Below, one piece after another: positions 34,320 through 45,315 of a stretch of DNA of 64,000 bases (the first letter of the stretch is position 1; each line of letters opens with the position of its first letter). Both the position numbers and the translations under genes were made by a program. Origin of the DNA: Scleromitrula shiraiana (Eukaryota > Ascomycota > Leotiomycetes > Helotiales > Sclerotiniaceae); the NCBI GenBank assembly GCA_028455995.1, contig JABELC010000006.1, forward strand, positions 1,426,001 to 1,490,000, read 5' to 3'. A model generated the notes under the pieces. It was given only the letters and a program-made list of their open reading frames with translations, was not told where the DNA came from and made no database searches.

Positions 34320-34611
34320 GAGTCCTTCAGAAATTTCGTAGAGCATTGGAAAATAAGTGGAATTGACAATGCATAATACTACTACTACTACTAACATTAA
34401 TATAATATAGTAGTTTTGTATACTAGTAACTTGAATATTCTTCAAATTCAATTATATTTGTTAGAAACTTGAATGTTGGCCCATAATTCTCGGAGGTACT
34501 TCAAATTCAATATAATGTTGCTAATGAAAAATGGAGCATTTTAGGGATTTGTAAGTCATACTATACTCTTTTTGTAACAAATAATTTTCTACAAAATTTT
34601 CTGAAGGACTC
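34320..34611. mobile_element. MITE-like element with about 23 bp terminal inverted repeats and TA flanks
   Basis: The left end starts GAGTCCTTCAGAAATTTCG (arm 34320-34342). The right end is its reverse complement apart from one indel and a few changes (arm 34588-34611, ending TTCTGAAGGACTC). Both ends are flanked by TA, at 34318-34319 and 34612-34613, as expected for the TA target-site duplication of Tc1/mariner-type elements. The interior (about 245 bp) is AT-rich and non-coding, with an internal direct repeat CTTCAAATTCAAT. The size and lack of a transposase indicate a non-autonomous element. The superfamily assignment rests only on the TA flanks. Confidence 0.72.
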
Positions 34612-34830
34612 TAATCATATTATCAACAAAAAAAAAACGTGGTATATTAGCAAGCACGCCAGATTAGTGCTCTCAGCGCGATCAGATTCACTTGGATTCG
34701 CTAGAGACTGGAGTAGTTGTTGCATAATTGTGGATTTGTATTGCATCATCTTAACTCCCCACAGTTTTTATCTTATCAGCCAGCATCATTTAGTATTTAC
34801 TACCTAGTACGCAAATACCTATGTATCAAA

Positions 34831-34858
34831 AGATAGATAGATAGATAGATAGATAGAT
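34831..34858. repeat. AGAT microsatellite, seven units
   Basis: Seven perfect AGAT units in the SBP/MFS spacer. Confidence 0.92.
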
Positions 34859-35370
34859 GCAGTTTGACTACAACTTTCCATCAAACTTATAGTATACTGA
34901 CTCAGACTCATAAGTATACGAGTACTACTGTACGAATGTATCGTCGGCTATCTTCTTAGTAGTGGTCTGGATCTGGTAAATCATTTTCGTAGCAGATTTC
35001 GTTATTCAGTTGAAAAATGTTAAATTTTACTCAACTTTAAACTATTTTACTTGGAAATAATACCTTGAAATCATTTCAATCATCTAAAGAGTGGGTAGAG
35101 TGGGAATGTGAGAATATTGGAAGGTTGATCCTACAACAATTCTGTATTCAACTTGAACTATCCCACTCTCAATAACATTATCGCATGGCGGAAGTCAAAG
35201 CTTTGATAAGTCACAGAAAAACTACTCTTTCGTAAAGCATACGATAGTATATAGAACTATGATCCTCCTAATGGAAAAAAAGCATGCTATCGAAGTATTT
35301 TTCCTGAGCATACCCATTGACATCAGAGTTCTGGTCCAGTTCTTATCAGCAAACTCTTTGTCCAGCAACC

Positions 35371-37325
35371 ATGTCAAATTCCAAAGAACTTGATGTAGCA
35401 GAAACCAGCGCTATCTCCGGGTCGGGCGACAGTATCGATCATGAGGTGAAAACAACATCGTGGTGGCGCCGTATTGTGGGACTCATTTGGGACTCGGCTG
35501 AAGGTACCCCACGGAACAGGCGATATGTCCAGAAAGTCGACGCATATATGTTGTAAGTAGATAGCCCTTCACACTTTAACGACGCTGTAGCATTGATTCT
35601 TTTTCTTCAAGCACCACGATTTGCTTGGGATACTTCATCAAGTATCTGGACCAGACCAATATCAGTGAGAACTCATTCTCGTTATGTGTGATGATCATAC
35701 TAAACCTCAACCTTTATAGGCAATGCATTTGTCAGTGGTATGAAAGAAGACGTGAGTGTTCCCTATATAGCATCTTTTGGCCCCTGGAACCAATACTCAT
35801 ATCCATATCAGCTTAAACTTTACGGCAATGAAAGAAATTGGCTCAATACTTGGTTTAGTCTAGGTATCATGATTGGAAGTCTGCCAACAATGATGTTCCA
35901 ACTGAGCTGGGCGCGTCCCTCGTACTTTCTTCCTTGCTGTGAGCTAGTGTGGTCCGCGCTAGTTATGTGTATGGCTGCTGCAAAAAATATTGAAACGGTA
36001 AATAGGCAAATCTGGTCCTGGTTACTCATGTGAATCAACACTGAATGTTCTAGATGTACGCTATACGATTCTTCATTGGTCTCTTTGAGGCATGTTCTTT
36101 CCCTGGTTACATTGCGTTACTTGGTGGTTGGTATGGCCCGAAGGAGCTCACAAAAAGAGTCGCCATTTTGTTAGAGATCGAATCGATAGCGAACATGTTC
36201 AGTGGTTACTTGCAAGCGGGCCTGTACTCTAGCATGAACGGGCGTCATGGCATCGCGGGCTGGAGGTGGCTATTCATCATGGATGGTATCATTTCGATTC
36301 CTATTGCTCTTTGGGGATTTTTTGGAATCCCAGATCTTCCTCACACAACTAAAGCGTTCTATCTAAATGCTGATGATAGACAGTATGGTATTGAGAGAAT
36401 TGAGAAACTTGGACGACAACCACCTGTAAAGTTGACGAAAAAAGTCTTGAAGGAAGTCTATTTAAACTGGAAAATATGGGTTTTTGTATTCGCGTACACG
36501 TGAGTTGTGTCTATATCACTACTTAACCTTGAACTAACAAAAGCTACAGAATGATAGCTGCATGCCACACCGCAACAAGTTATTTCAATCTCTGGCTCAA
36601 AGCTGAAGGATATAGCGTCTCCAAGATTAATACCCTCCCAACTGCAGGTAGCGCACTTGCCATCGTGGTAACATTGGTGTGGGGAGTACTCGCAGATCGC
36701 ACGGAACAGAGATTCTGGCTCATCAATGGCTTGTTGGTTTTGATGATGATATCAAATATCATGTTATCTATATGGAATATCCCTAAGCCTGCATTGATGG
36801 CTGCTTACTATCTTTCATATGCTGGCTCGGCTACGACCCCTGTGCTTATTGTAAGTTCCTTCTCATTTGACAATCATAGAAGACTAGGGATCATGCCAGC
36901 TAATCGAACCCACAGGCATGGGGTAACAATTTGAATGCAAATAATCCCAATTTAAGACAACTGTTAGTCGCTACATCAAACATCGTATCTTATGCATGGG
37001 TTCTTTGGGTTCCATGTAAGTATTCACTTAATTCCGAGATCTGACCATCACTGACCTATGCAGTGGTACTATTCCCAACCTATGATGCACCTAAATATAA
37101 ATATGGTTATCAGATCCTGATTCTATTCGGAGGTCTGGCAATATTTGGAATATGCCTAATGTCCTGGCTATATAAACGTGAAGCGTGAGTTTCTCTCCCT
37201 ATACTTCCCCGTAATTTTCAGCTTACATATTGACAAGTCGCAGTCAGAAGACCGAGCCGATAAGAGAAAATGATGTAGGGGAGTCAGAGTGGAATGCCCC
37301 TAAAGGTGAACCAGCTGGTGTATGA
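35371..37325 (+). CDS. MFS permease of the anion:cation symporter (Dal5/allantoate-pantothenate) family
   Basis: Proton-coupled plasma-membrane importer. Characterised fungal relatives move allantoate, ureidosuccinate, dipeptides, pantothenate, nicotinate or sulphonates. Nine exons: 35371-35552, 35612-35664, 35720-35751, 35812-35997, 36054-36499, 36550-36850, 36916-37015, 37064-37184 and 37238 (or 37244)-37325, phases consistent, about 502 residues. Family landmarks are KYLDQTNIS in TM1, NAFVSGMKEDLKLYGNE across exons 3-4, RFFIGLFEACSFPGYIALLG, and GWRWLFIMDGIISIPIALWG. Later motifs are LPTAGSALAIVVTLVWGVLADR and AWGNNLNANNP. All expected TMs appear present and no lesion is seen. Its start lies 1.43 kb from the divergent start of the solute-binding protein, so co-regulation is plausible. 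The substrate cannot be called. Confidence 0.9.
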
Positions 37326-39082
37326 TTCGGAGAATTTCATGCTTCTAGCAGGAGGCTGGGCCTTTTGACAACCAGAACCAATTATCCTGATTACATAATT
37401 ATATATTGTCTCACATGAGATATTTACCATCAGGGCCACAACGTATCGTTGTTTAGCGCCGGAGAAACATTCACTTCATACTCAAAGTTGAAGTTCCAAA
37501 TATGTTTACAAATGAGAATAAAACCGTTCCTATCTTTCTCCGGTCCCTATTCTTTCTGCCTTTCTGTTTCCCTTATGCATTCTTGTTTTCCATGCATAAA
37601 CTCGCTATCACAGCTCAAGCTAAGCATCTAGTGACATCAGGAATACAAGTAGAAAGTAGTGAATTAATCATTTACTTCTTAATTCCGTTCATCATGTTGG
37701 ATAGAATCTTCAACTATAGCTTGAACTTTGGAAGTGCCCCTCTTTATGGCAGTAGTCACTCCTGACTCGGGTTATAATTGTGTCTAAATGTCCTCGTTGT
37801 CTGTTTTAATCTTACTACTGCCAAAAGATCACAGAGAAGAACAACTTCAGGTACCGAGCTTCTGTGGAATAAGCTGTGCAATGTCTTAACCTTCGAACTT
37901 CCTCGTATTGCCATAGATGCTAGAATCCATGTCGTACCCCAAGCACTGTTAGGGGAAATCAAAAACTTTCAAATTCGAGTAATTGCTGTCGTTTATTTGA
38001 TTGTTATTTGAAAACTGTCTGTTGTCACTTTTCCAACTATATCAAATGCTGTCATTTATAACCCTATCCAATTATATATTTGAGTGATTTCAGGGAAACA
38101 TATCAACCTACTGCCCACGCCTCACCCGCACCCACAGAAATGATTCAGCGGGAACATCATATGTCAATTTTGATACTTCTGAAATATTGTCCATTGTTTC
38201 GACTTATTCACCAATCATGAGGAGAACCCAACTTCGAACAGTTCCAAAATTTCTATGCCTAAGAACTCATGCGATGACTACCCCGCGTTTAGATATTCAC
38301 TCCACATAACTCAAGACCAAGACTGACTAACGCAGAAATAAACAACAACAAATCTTTAATGTAGATACTTTTACTATTATGTTCGGTTTGAAAGTTAATA
38401 CAACAAACGACGTCGGAATATCATGAGTTATCGAGGCTTGCCACTGAGTAACATGATTAGGGGCAAGAATTCGTCTCAATCTTCGATCGTGTCGATGAAA
38501 TTTGTTAACAATCAAACCTCATAACAAGACTAGAGTTCAAGCTGTCGCTGTCATTTATTCATTTTTATCACAAATCAAGCTATAACCGTCATTTTATGAT
38601 CAATATTCACTTGACCCAAATTAGCCTCCACAACCGGTTCATTATCATTTTCATCAGCCTTGACTTGTATTTATAAAGGTGTAAAAAATATCGAGTGCAA
38701 ATATCTGAGATGTAGGGTCTTCCAGACATTATATGTGCCAGTGAAATTTTTCATTTTTAAAAAAGATCGGACGATAATGATGTAGATGAAGATGGTCTCG
38801 ATTTAGGACGTTTCCTTTCTCCAGTGGCGTAAAAGATTTCCAACCATTTTCCTGACTTTCCCGCGTGACGTCTATACAATACTGAAGGATTCCTTTTTTC
38901 CACCTAGCCTCCACCAAATCCACTAGAAGTTCAACTATCATGGTTACTTCATCATGAACGTCGAATATTATGTCTTGCAGTATTGCGTATAATTCGATTG
39001 ATTTCTCCAATATTAAATAACCATCAATTTTGCACTCGGCAGTCAATGAATCCTATTGTACACGAGTCTCTTCGTCCATTCA
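37326..39082. other. Spacer with weak degenerate frames
   Basis: About 1.75 kb with no recognisable gene. Short frames at 37756-37962 (minus), 38327-38515 (minus) and 38729-39046 (minus) have protein-like composition but no family I know and no joining splice sites. They may be eroded coding DNA. Confidence 0.4.
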
Positions 39083-39433
39083 TCATTGCAACAACATATA
39101 CTCAAGCATCCAAGCCTTTGCTCCATTGACAGCTGAATCCCCATTCTTAACAGTCAAGTTCTTCTGCCTTTTCGCTTCCTCCGCCTCGAGTCCGGTTCTG
39201 GTAGTTTCGTGTGAAATCATGAGTTCTTTCTTCTGTATCCCAAACAATATGAGAAACCCAAGGAAACAGATGCCAGTGTACGGAATCCACATTTTTGATA
39301 AAGCATCTGCGATGGCGACTTTGTAGATGTCAAATTGTGTTGAAGTGAAGGCATTCGAGAGGTTAGAACCACCGATTGCACCGCCATTGACCAGCTCTGA
39401 TATAACATCGCTTTGGATACCAGCAGCAACCAT
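39083..39433 (-). pseudogene. C-terminal fragment of a DHA14-type MFS efflux pump
   Basis: Only the last 116 residues of a 14-TM drug:proton antiporter are visible. VISELVNGGAIGGSN and YKVAIADALSKMWIPYTGI are followed by one TM (FLGFLILFGI), and then KKELMISHETTRTGLEAEEA, the typical end of these pumps. There is no upstream transporter sequence beyond 39433 on this strand. The next DNA belongs to a regulator relic in the opposite orientation. This is a truncated relic and distinct from the MFS locus at 52.4 kb. Confidence 0.68.
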
Positions 39434-39479
39434 TTTTTATACCACAAGTAGTGTTCGATCACATCAAAAGTTAGGAAAT

Positions 39480-40573
39480 GGTGGAGCAAGTCGGAAAATT
39501 AGGATTGTAGCCACTTCCACGAGCGGATCTGGTCGCAATAGTGATCGCCAATCTAACCGAGTACCGCCAGACGAGAGAGTGATGGCTTCAATATTGTATC
39601 TTCTAGTGTATCCTCCAACCACAGCGATATACCTATGAACAATTCTGCTGGAAGAAACAACTTTAATGGCGATAGTACTAATACGATACAATTCACTCCA
39701 AATTCATATACAACCACGGAATTAGATTCGTGGTCATTATGGCCGAGCCCCACAATGCTCGCATCATTTGCGGATTTTTCCCTCACAACTTGTCTAGAGG
39801 ATTCAATTCCTATACTTCCGAACTTTGAAGAGTTTCCGGCATCCCTAGCCCCTTTAGGTATCGATGTTGCTACATTTGAACCAAATTCAAATTCAAACGA
39901 TACTACAAGTCCGCATCCACTATCTGATGATATTCTGAATGATCTAGTTGAACAATTTTCCAAGTTACGCCTGGAACTATACCAATGCTTCACTTAGTGA
40001 AAGCGGTTGAAAAGCTCAAGTAAGAAAAGTTGCGTAATATATCCGAGCAAATTGGAGAGGTCGATACTAGTTGGTTGCAACATCTATTTCGAACTACCGA
40101 ACAGTTCATCGATGCTTTGACGGACTACTACGTTGGTAGTAACCATTCTCAAATGAATTCTACAACTATTTCCATCGATACTACAAACGATTCAATAAAA
40201 AATCAGCATTCAAACCCTATTGTCGAAGTTGACACAGCAACTGGTCTCATGATAGCAAGTTGCTACGTGCGCCTCCTTCAAATCTTCGAAGTCGTCGTCT
40301 TTCATCATCGAAACCTACCGTGATTTCGACTGTTCATTTAGCTACGTGAAGATAAGTTTTGGTTCCTTCATTCCTAAAACATACAAGTCTCTCTCTGCTT
40401 GTCTGCTTGGGCAATACGTGCTCCATCTTCTTTACGCCATCAAGACGGCTGTGCATAAAGTGATTGCATTACGCCAACCATATGCCCGTGCAGTTGCTGA
40501 TCCAAGGAGGGTGGAGGCTAAATTGAAGGAGCGCATTTCCACGTCTTTACATCAATTGGAGCTTGTTACATGA
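39480..40573 (+). pseudogene. C-terminal relic of a Zn2Cys6-type (AflR-like) transcription regulator
   Basis: Successive plus-strand frames resemble the region after the zinc cluster in AflR-like regulators. First comes a Ser/Asn-rich stretch (SGRNSDRQSNRVPPDER, then IPMNNSAGRNNFNGD), then DILNDLVEQFSKLRLELYQC. After a stop near 39995 comes VDTSWLQHLFRTTEQFIDAL, followed by VDTATGLMIASCYVRLLQIF. After another stop near 40321, in a shifted frame, come SACLLGQYVLHLLYAIKTAV and ARAVADPRRVEAKLKERIST. The order matches the family, but at least two stops and a frameshift break it and no Cys6 DNA-binding domain is left. Identification is by recalled family pattern and so is moderate. Confidence 0.55.
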
Positions 40574-41506
40574 TTCGAGGGGCGACTCAGAGCTAATCTC
40601 CCTCATCTCTTGAATCGAAATGGCTATAGCAGTGCGTCCAGCTATATTTCACGGAACCTCATTAGTAACAATCCCTAATAATGACACGACTTCACCAGGA
40701 AATAGTAAATTGTTAGCTGCAAATTTCTTCTGTTATATGAAACAGAAAGGTCGTTTTAGTTTTGGGTGGTGAGCTGTCCTTCTCAAATGCTTTGCAAGAG
40801 AGCGAGGTGGCTAATGACCTCAAAAGTACATACCGGCTACCTCAGCTGACAACACGACTCGATGCCAACCAGATGCTCAATCATTTCATTGGTATGAGCA
40901 TGCCCACCTCCTGGCTTGCCCATTCAATTCTAGAACATGCACCTACAGCACGACGCAAAACTTCCCCGTCCGCGCTCCAACTCACGTAAAACCCCTTGCA
41001 CTCCTGAGTAAACCCTTACAATACACGATAAACTCACTGGAAATCGGTAATGGGGCGTACGGACAGACTGCTGTGAGTTATATCGATGATGAAGGGACCG
41101 GACTGCAGGTTTATAGGATTGGGACGAAGAGATATTGAGGGGAGCAGAGTATAAAAAAGCGTCGAAAACGTTGGAGATGACTTCAGAGGAGTAGAATCCA
41201 AATCTGGAGTTTTATTTGGAGGATATTTATGATGATGATGGTTCTGGTGGTATGCGACAAGATCGGGTGTTTTTGGGGGAGTTATAAACTGTAAATAGCT
41301 GAACCCCCCCCCCAGAGCGCGAGCTCGCTTGTTGCGGCACAAGCGTTCGTAGAATGTGATTACTAATACAGCAATACTTTATAATCACACATGTCTGATT
41401 GTTAGCCATACGCAGGGCCGGCCGTGAGCTTTATCTTAGTGCATAATAATTGCGATAAAGGATCATCAGCAAGAGCATCTTAGCATTCAACCAACCATAT
41501 ACAACA
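40574..41506. other. Spacer with an unidentified coding relic
   Basis: Short plus-strand frames occur (40762-40989), and a readable tail near 41035-41140 ends AYGQTAVSYIDDEGTGLQVY before a stop. The pieces are out of frame with each other and I do not recognise the protein. The 3' part is the upstream region of ATG29. Confidence 0.35.
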
Positions 41507-43220
41507 ATGTCGCATCCAGATCCAGATCCAGCATATACAGTATTTATACGACTACCTTTTCCTCGAGGGAATTTTGTAGATCCCCCTGCGGTATGGAAAT
41601 ATAATCAATTTTGAAGCTATTATTGTGCTGACTTTCCTAGGTGGAATGGGACGCAACCAAGGATAAGGCTTTATGGAAGATACTCTCAAAAGCTTCTAAG
41701 AATAGTGATATTGATTGTAAGCTCTCTGTCTTCTCAATTGCCGATTCCTAACTAACCAACTATAGGGGCTGCACTGTAGATATCCTACCGAATTCTATAT
41801 ACAAAAGCTAATTCGAACAAACCTAGAGCAACCAAATTCGAAGTAACCCTAGCATTCCTCCTTCAACAAGCAGCATGGCTATACGAACGACAGCTTTCCC
41901 AGGTTCGCGCCCAAATGAGAAAGGTTGGGGTTTCAAAAGGATCATTGGCTCCGTCGCCAATTCCAGGCAGCACATCGGAGATAGGAACTGGTGAAACAAT
42001 GAGAAGAACAGGATCGGGAGGGGGAGGGGCGGGTACTGGTACGTTAGCATGTATTTGTCTGCGAAAAAGGAACTAATTATCTCTAGGTCCACGAATTCCT
42101 TCAGCTTTGTCAACGAGGAAAGATTCGCCACTCCCTAAGAATGATGGAAGTATACCCAATACTCCAGGTCGTGCGATGGGTATGACAAGCCTCTCTTCTT
42201 TATCAATAATCAAATTAACATCTCCTAGCGCCTCCATTCTCCCGCACCTCTTCAGGAACAACAACGATGCAATCCCGCATATTTACACCCGCCGGTACTC
42301 ACCCAACCCAGGGACCCATAACTCGACGCTCACAATCCCCTAATTCGCGATCACGACCCCCTTCGGTAGCAATCGACAAATCCATGCGCAGTTCCCCTCA
42401 AGAGGCGGATCTCTCTTCTCCCTCTGATGATTCCGACTCGTCTGATGTCGAGTCCTCCGCTCCCTTCCAATCGCGACTTCTTCGCCGCCGATTCCCCTTA
42501 GCTGGCAAGAAGAATTCTGACGGACCCTCTTCCGAAGACGACGAACCCGCTTTCCTCCCTACGTCTCATGATCCATCTGCCACTCTGCGAGGCGATCCCC
42601 GAAATATCTCACGACGGAATCCTGTTCATTCAAGGAAACCCATAGCAATTGAATCGCAAACCTCGGATTCCTCCAATAGTTCTTCAGCGCAAGTTATCAA
42701 AAGATCGGAAGCTTCTTTGTCTACACATGGAAGTCAGCAGAGAAGATTACCCACTGGTCCTCTGAGTCCGAGACGCACTACCGAATTGCAGGGAAGAGGG
42801 AGCGATGGGGGTACACCGAGTATGGGTAGTAGTTTTAGCGATTTGGATGGTGGGTATTCTCATTCTACGAAGTTTTAATATCTTATTTTGCTTTTCATTT
42901 CTTATCGTCTTCTAACCTCACCTATTGATAATACCCTTTCTTTCCTTTTATTCAGATACAACACAATCAATCCACTACTCAATTTTAATTTCCTTCTAAT
43001 GTTACTTCCTTCTTTCCCTTCTCCATTCCCCTCCCGCTTCGGCCTTTCTTTCTCTTTTAGGATCTTAAATCTACACTAAAGAAAACTAACTTAACCTTAA
43101 ACAGACGCATCAGTAACTCAAAGTGCACTCGAGGAGGCACTAGCAAGTAATATGGGAGCAGGTGGAATGGCTAGTAGAATGAGTACCATTAGTCAGGCTA
43201 TAAGGAGTCGATATCTTTGA
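41507..43220 (+). CDS. ATG29: Autophagy-related protein Atg29
   Basis: Atg29 joins Atg17 and Atg31 in the scaffold that starts phagophore assembly. Seven exons: 41507-41590, 41641-41716, 41766-41775, 41827-42038, 42087-42179, 42229-42849 and 43105-43220. Phases agree and give 403 residues. The N-terminal Atg29 domain is unmistakable: YTVFIRLPFPRGNFVDPP, WDATKDKALWKILSKASKN, and across the tiny third exon DWAALATKFEVTLAFLLQQA, then WLYERQLSQVRAQMRKV. The middle is a long Ser/Pro/Arg-rich disordered region, as in other filamentous fungi. The end, SVTQSALEEALASNMG then GGMASRMSTISQAIRSRYL, matches the conserved C-terminus and comes from the last exon. Exon 3 is only 10 nt long. A reader stopping at 42878 would miss the final exon. 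Confidence 0.92.
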
Positions 43221-45315
43221 TATTCTCCATCGTTTCTTTCTTTTGGTTATAGGTGTGGATTTGGGGTTGGGGTTGGCTTCGGAGTCGATCAACCACTTGA
43301 TTAGTACAACAATATTTAGTATATCTTGAATCTAGGAACGGGGTGGAACGGGTTGGATTAACAGGCTAGGTTGGGAATACGTAGGAGAGGGCGTGATTTA
43401 TTGGATTTTCCTATCAATTTTGTTTACTCAATATATTTTAAGACCTAATATTGTATACGTTTCTGTTTTCTATTTCTATTTCACCCTCTCTTTGATTACT
43501 ATCTACATTGAATCAGTTATATTAAGTCCGGTGGTGTATGATTAAAGCGGAAGGTTTATCTAACGATGTACACATGGATTAGTCACGTCAACATCTTCCT
43601 CTTCGTTACATTAGCGTGCATTGGATTACTAAGGTTTTTCCCCCTTGCCCATCTAAGTATCTAAGTATATATACGCCTTCCAAACCACGTTCTAGTGAGA
43701 TAAGTATCATTTCAAAGTCACAGGATTAACATAATTTGGGACGAAATGAATAGATGACTAAGAGATTTTTACTGTTCGTTCATTTTCATCTCCTGACTTC
43801 ACCACTAACTGGCTAGTATATAAGCTTTCTCGATTCTAATGGTTCTCTCTCATTCCCATTGCACTAAATGCCATGTCGTATCACGGCAGTATTATTCTCG
43901 GGTGTCTGTCTGGTATGGGAGACTATTTCAAAGCCTTCGGTGCCAGCCATAGTTGGCTCATCAATGCCTCTCAGCAGACTTCTCATCCCAATTCATATGC
44001 CTCTTGACGAGCATTAGTGCAAGGAGTCAAATACATGATTCATTCTGGCAATTGAATTCTTCTAGCAGACTCATCTAGCTCGTAATTGGTCATTTCGTGA
44101 TGAATCCCACGGCGAGTTTATGTTTAACGACTCTTGGTCGCCATCCCACGAAAGCTGTCTACGGCGAACCCCCAATCAATAGGGGTACTTGAGCCGTAGC
44201 TTTCGGGTTGATGGTTCCAGAAAGATTTGATCTTGCAATTACGGCTTTTTCTACCATCATTAGCCCCTAATATCCATTGTAATCTCTCTGGAATGGCGTA
44301 ATAGTTACGCTATTTAGTGCCGATGACATCGGTGAATTTCCAGACAAGGATTTTATCCTTTATGGCTCCTTGCGGTCAAAGGAGAAACAACAGCAAACAA
44401 TGCAAGCGTGAGAGGTAATTATCAAACACCAGCATTACAACGTCGCGTAGCGCAACTTAACAGGTTAAATGCAACGCCAAGCATCGCTGCATATCGCACA
44501 CCACTGTCAATAGAACGCCAGCTGCTCTGCATATTGCGTCCACTCATCAATGGAAGCTGCCGCTACCCCTACTGTAGCGGTGCTCGGCACCTAGTTTCAT
44601 GTGGACGCGAACGTGACGGTGAGCTTGTTGGGCGTTGCGGTCATCGTGGCAAATATTCTATTATGCTGCCAAAAAGGTGGTTGGCTCAAAGCAAAGGAGG
44701 GTGGAGGGAATGGCAGGTGTAGAGTCTCTCGATTCAGCAATTCATGCCGATTCGTGGACTTGGAAAGTTCAGGCGGCTTGTATTCCTTTGCAGGGTAACG
44801 TTTGGCGGTATTGTTCGTGTCATCATCTTGTCATCATCTCCAGCACCATCACCATGATCTTCACTTTTTCCCATGCTTGTTGTATTGACCATTTGAAATT
44901 TTTGTTTCGAGTTCGTGAGAGCGGAGTCTTTAAACTGTAGCTAAATAACCTCGAACCTGTGGCAAGGAAGTATCTGCATCGTCTTCCATTCTTCATTTCT
45001 TCCGTACAATAATTTAACGATTTGTGCATGCGACGAAATAAACGAATACCATCCAGTTAGGTCTGACTATTGGAAAATAGACACTCTGGATTATCAGATA
45101 TTTGTGATGGTAGGAATAGCTTGTCAACTGTATAAGCAATCTTCCCCTCCACCCACCACCAGTGTCCACCAATGTTGAGAACGTCCATAGCATGACCATT
45201 ATTTGTAAAATAGTAGGTACCCAGCCAATCCCCTCCACCATGGCTAGCGATCCCGTATAAGACGTTGAATTTATTAAGATGCGCGAACTCGAAATTAAGA
45301 TGTGGTCTCCCTGCC
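43221..45315. other. Spacer between ATG29 and the CCCH gene
   Basis: About 2.1 kb. There are a few short plus-strand frames (44408-44722, 44601-44798) of unclear origin and no recognised domain. 45000-45315 is the 3' flank of the minus-strand CCCH zinc-finger gene. Confidence 0.45.

Larger units (their letters stand above)
33943..35370. promoter_or_regulatory. Divergent intergenic region between SBP and MFS permease
   Basis: A 1,428 bp spacer separating two divergent starts, so it probably carries both promoters. It contains a MITE-like element (34320-34611) and an AGAT microsatellite. No gene is visible within it. Confidence 0.55.

Noticed and set aside
42888..43079. Hydrophobic plus-strand frame
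   Set aside because: It lies inside the last ATG29 intron; the conserved Atg29 C-terminus is restored only if it is removed.
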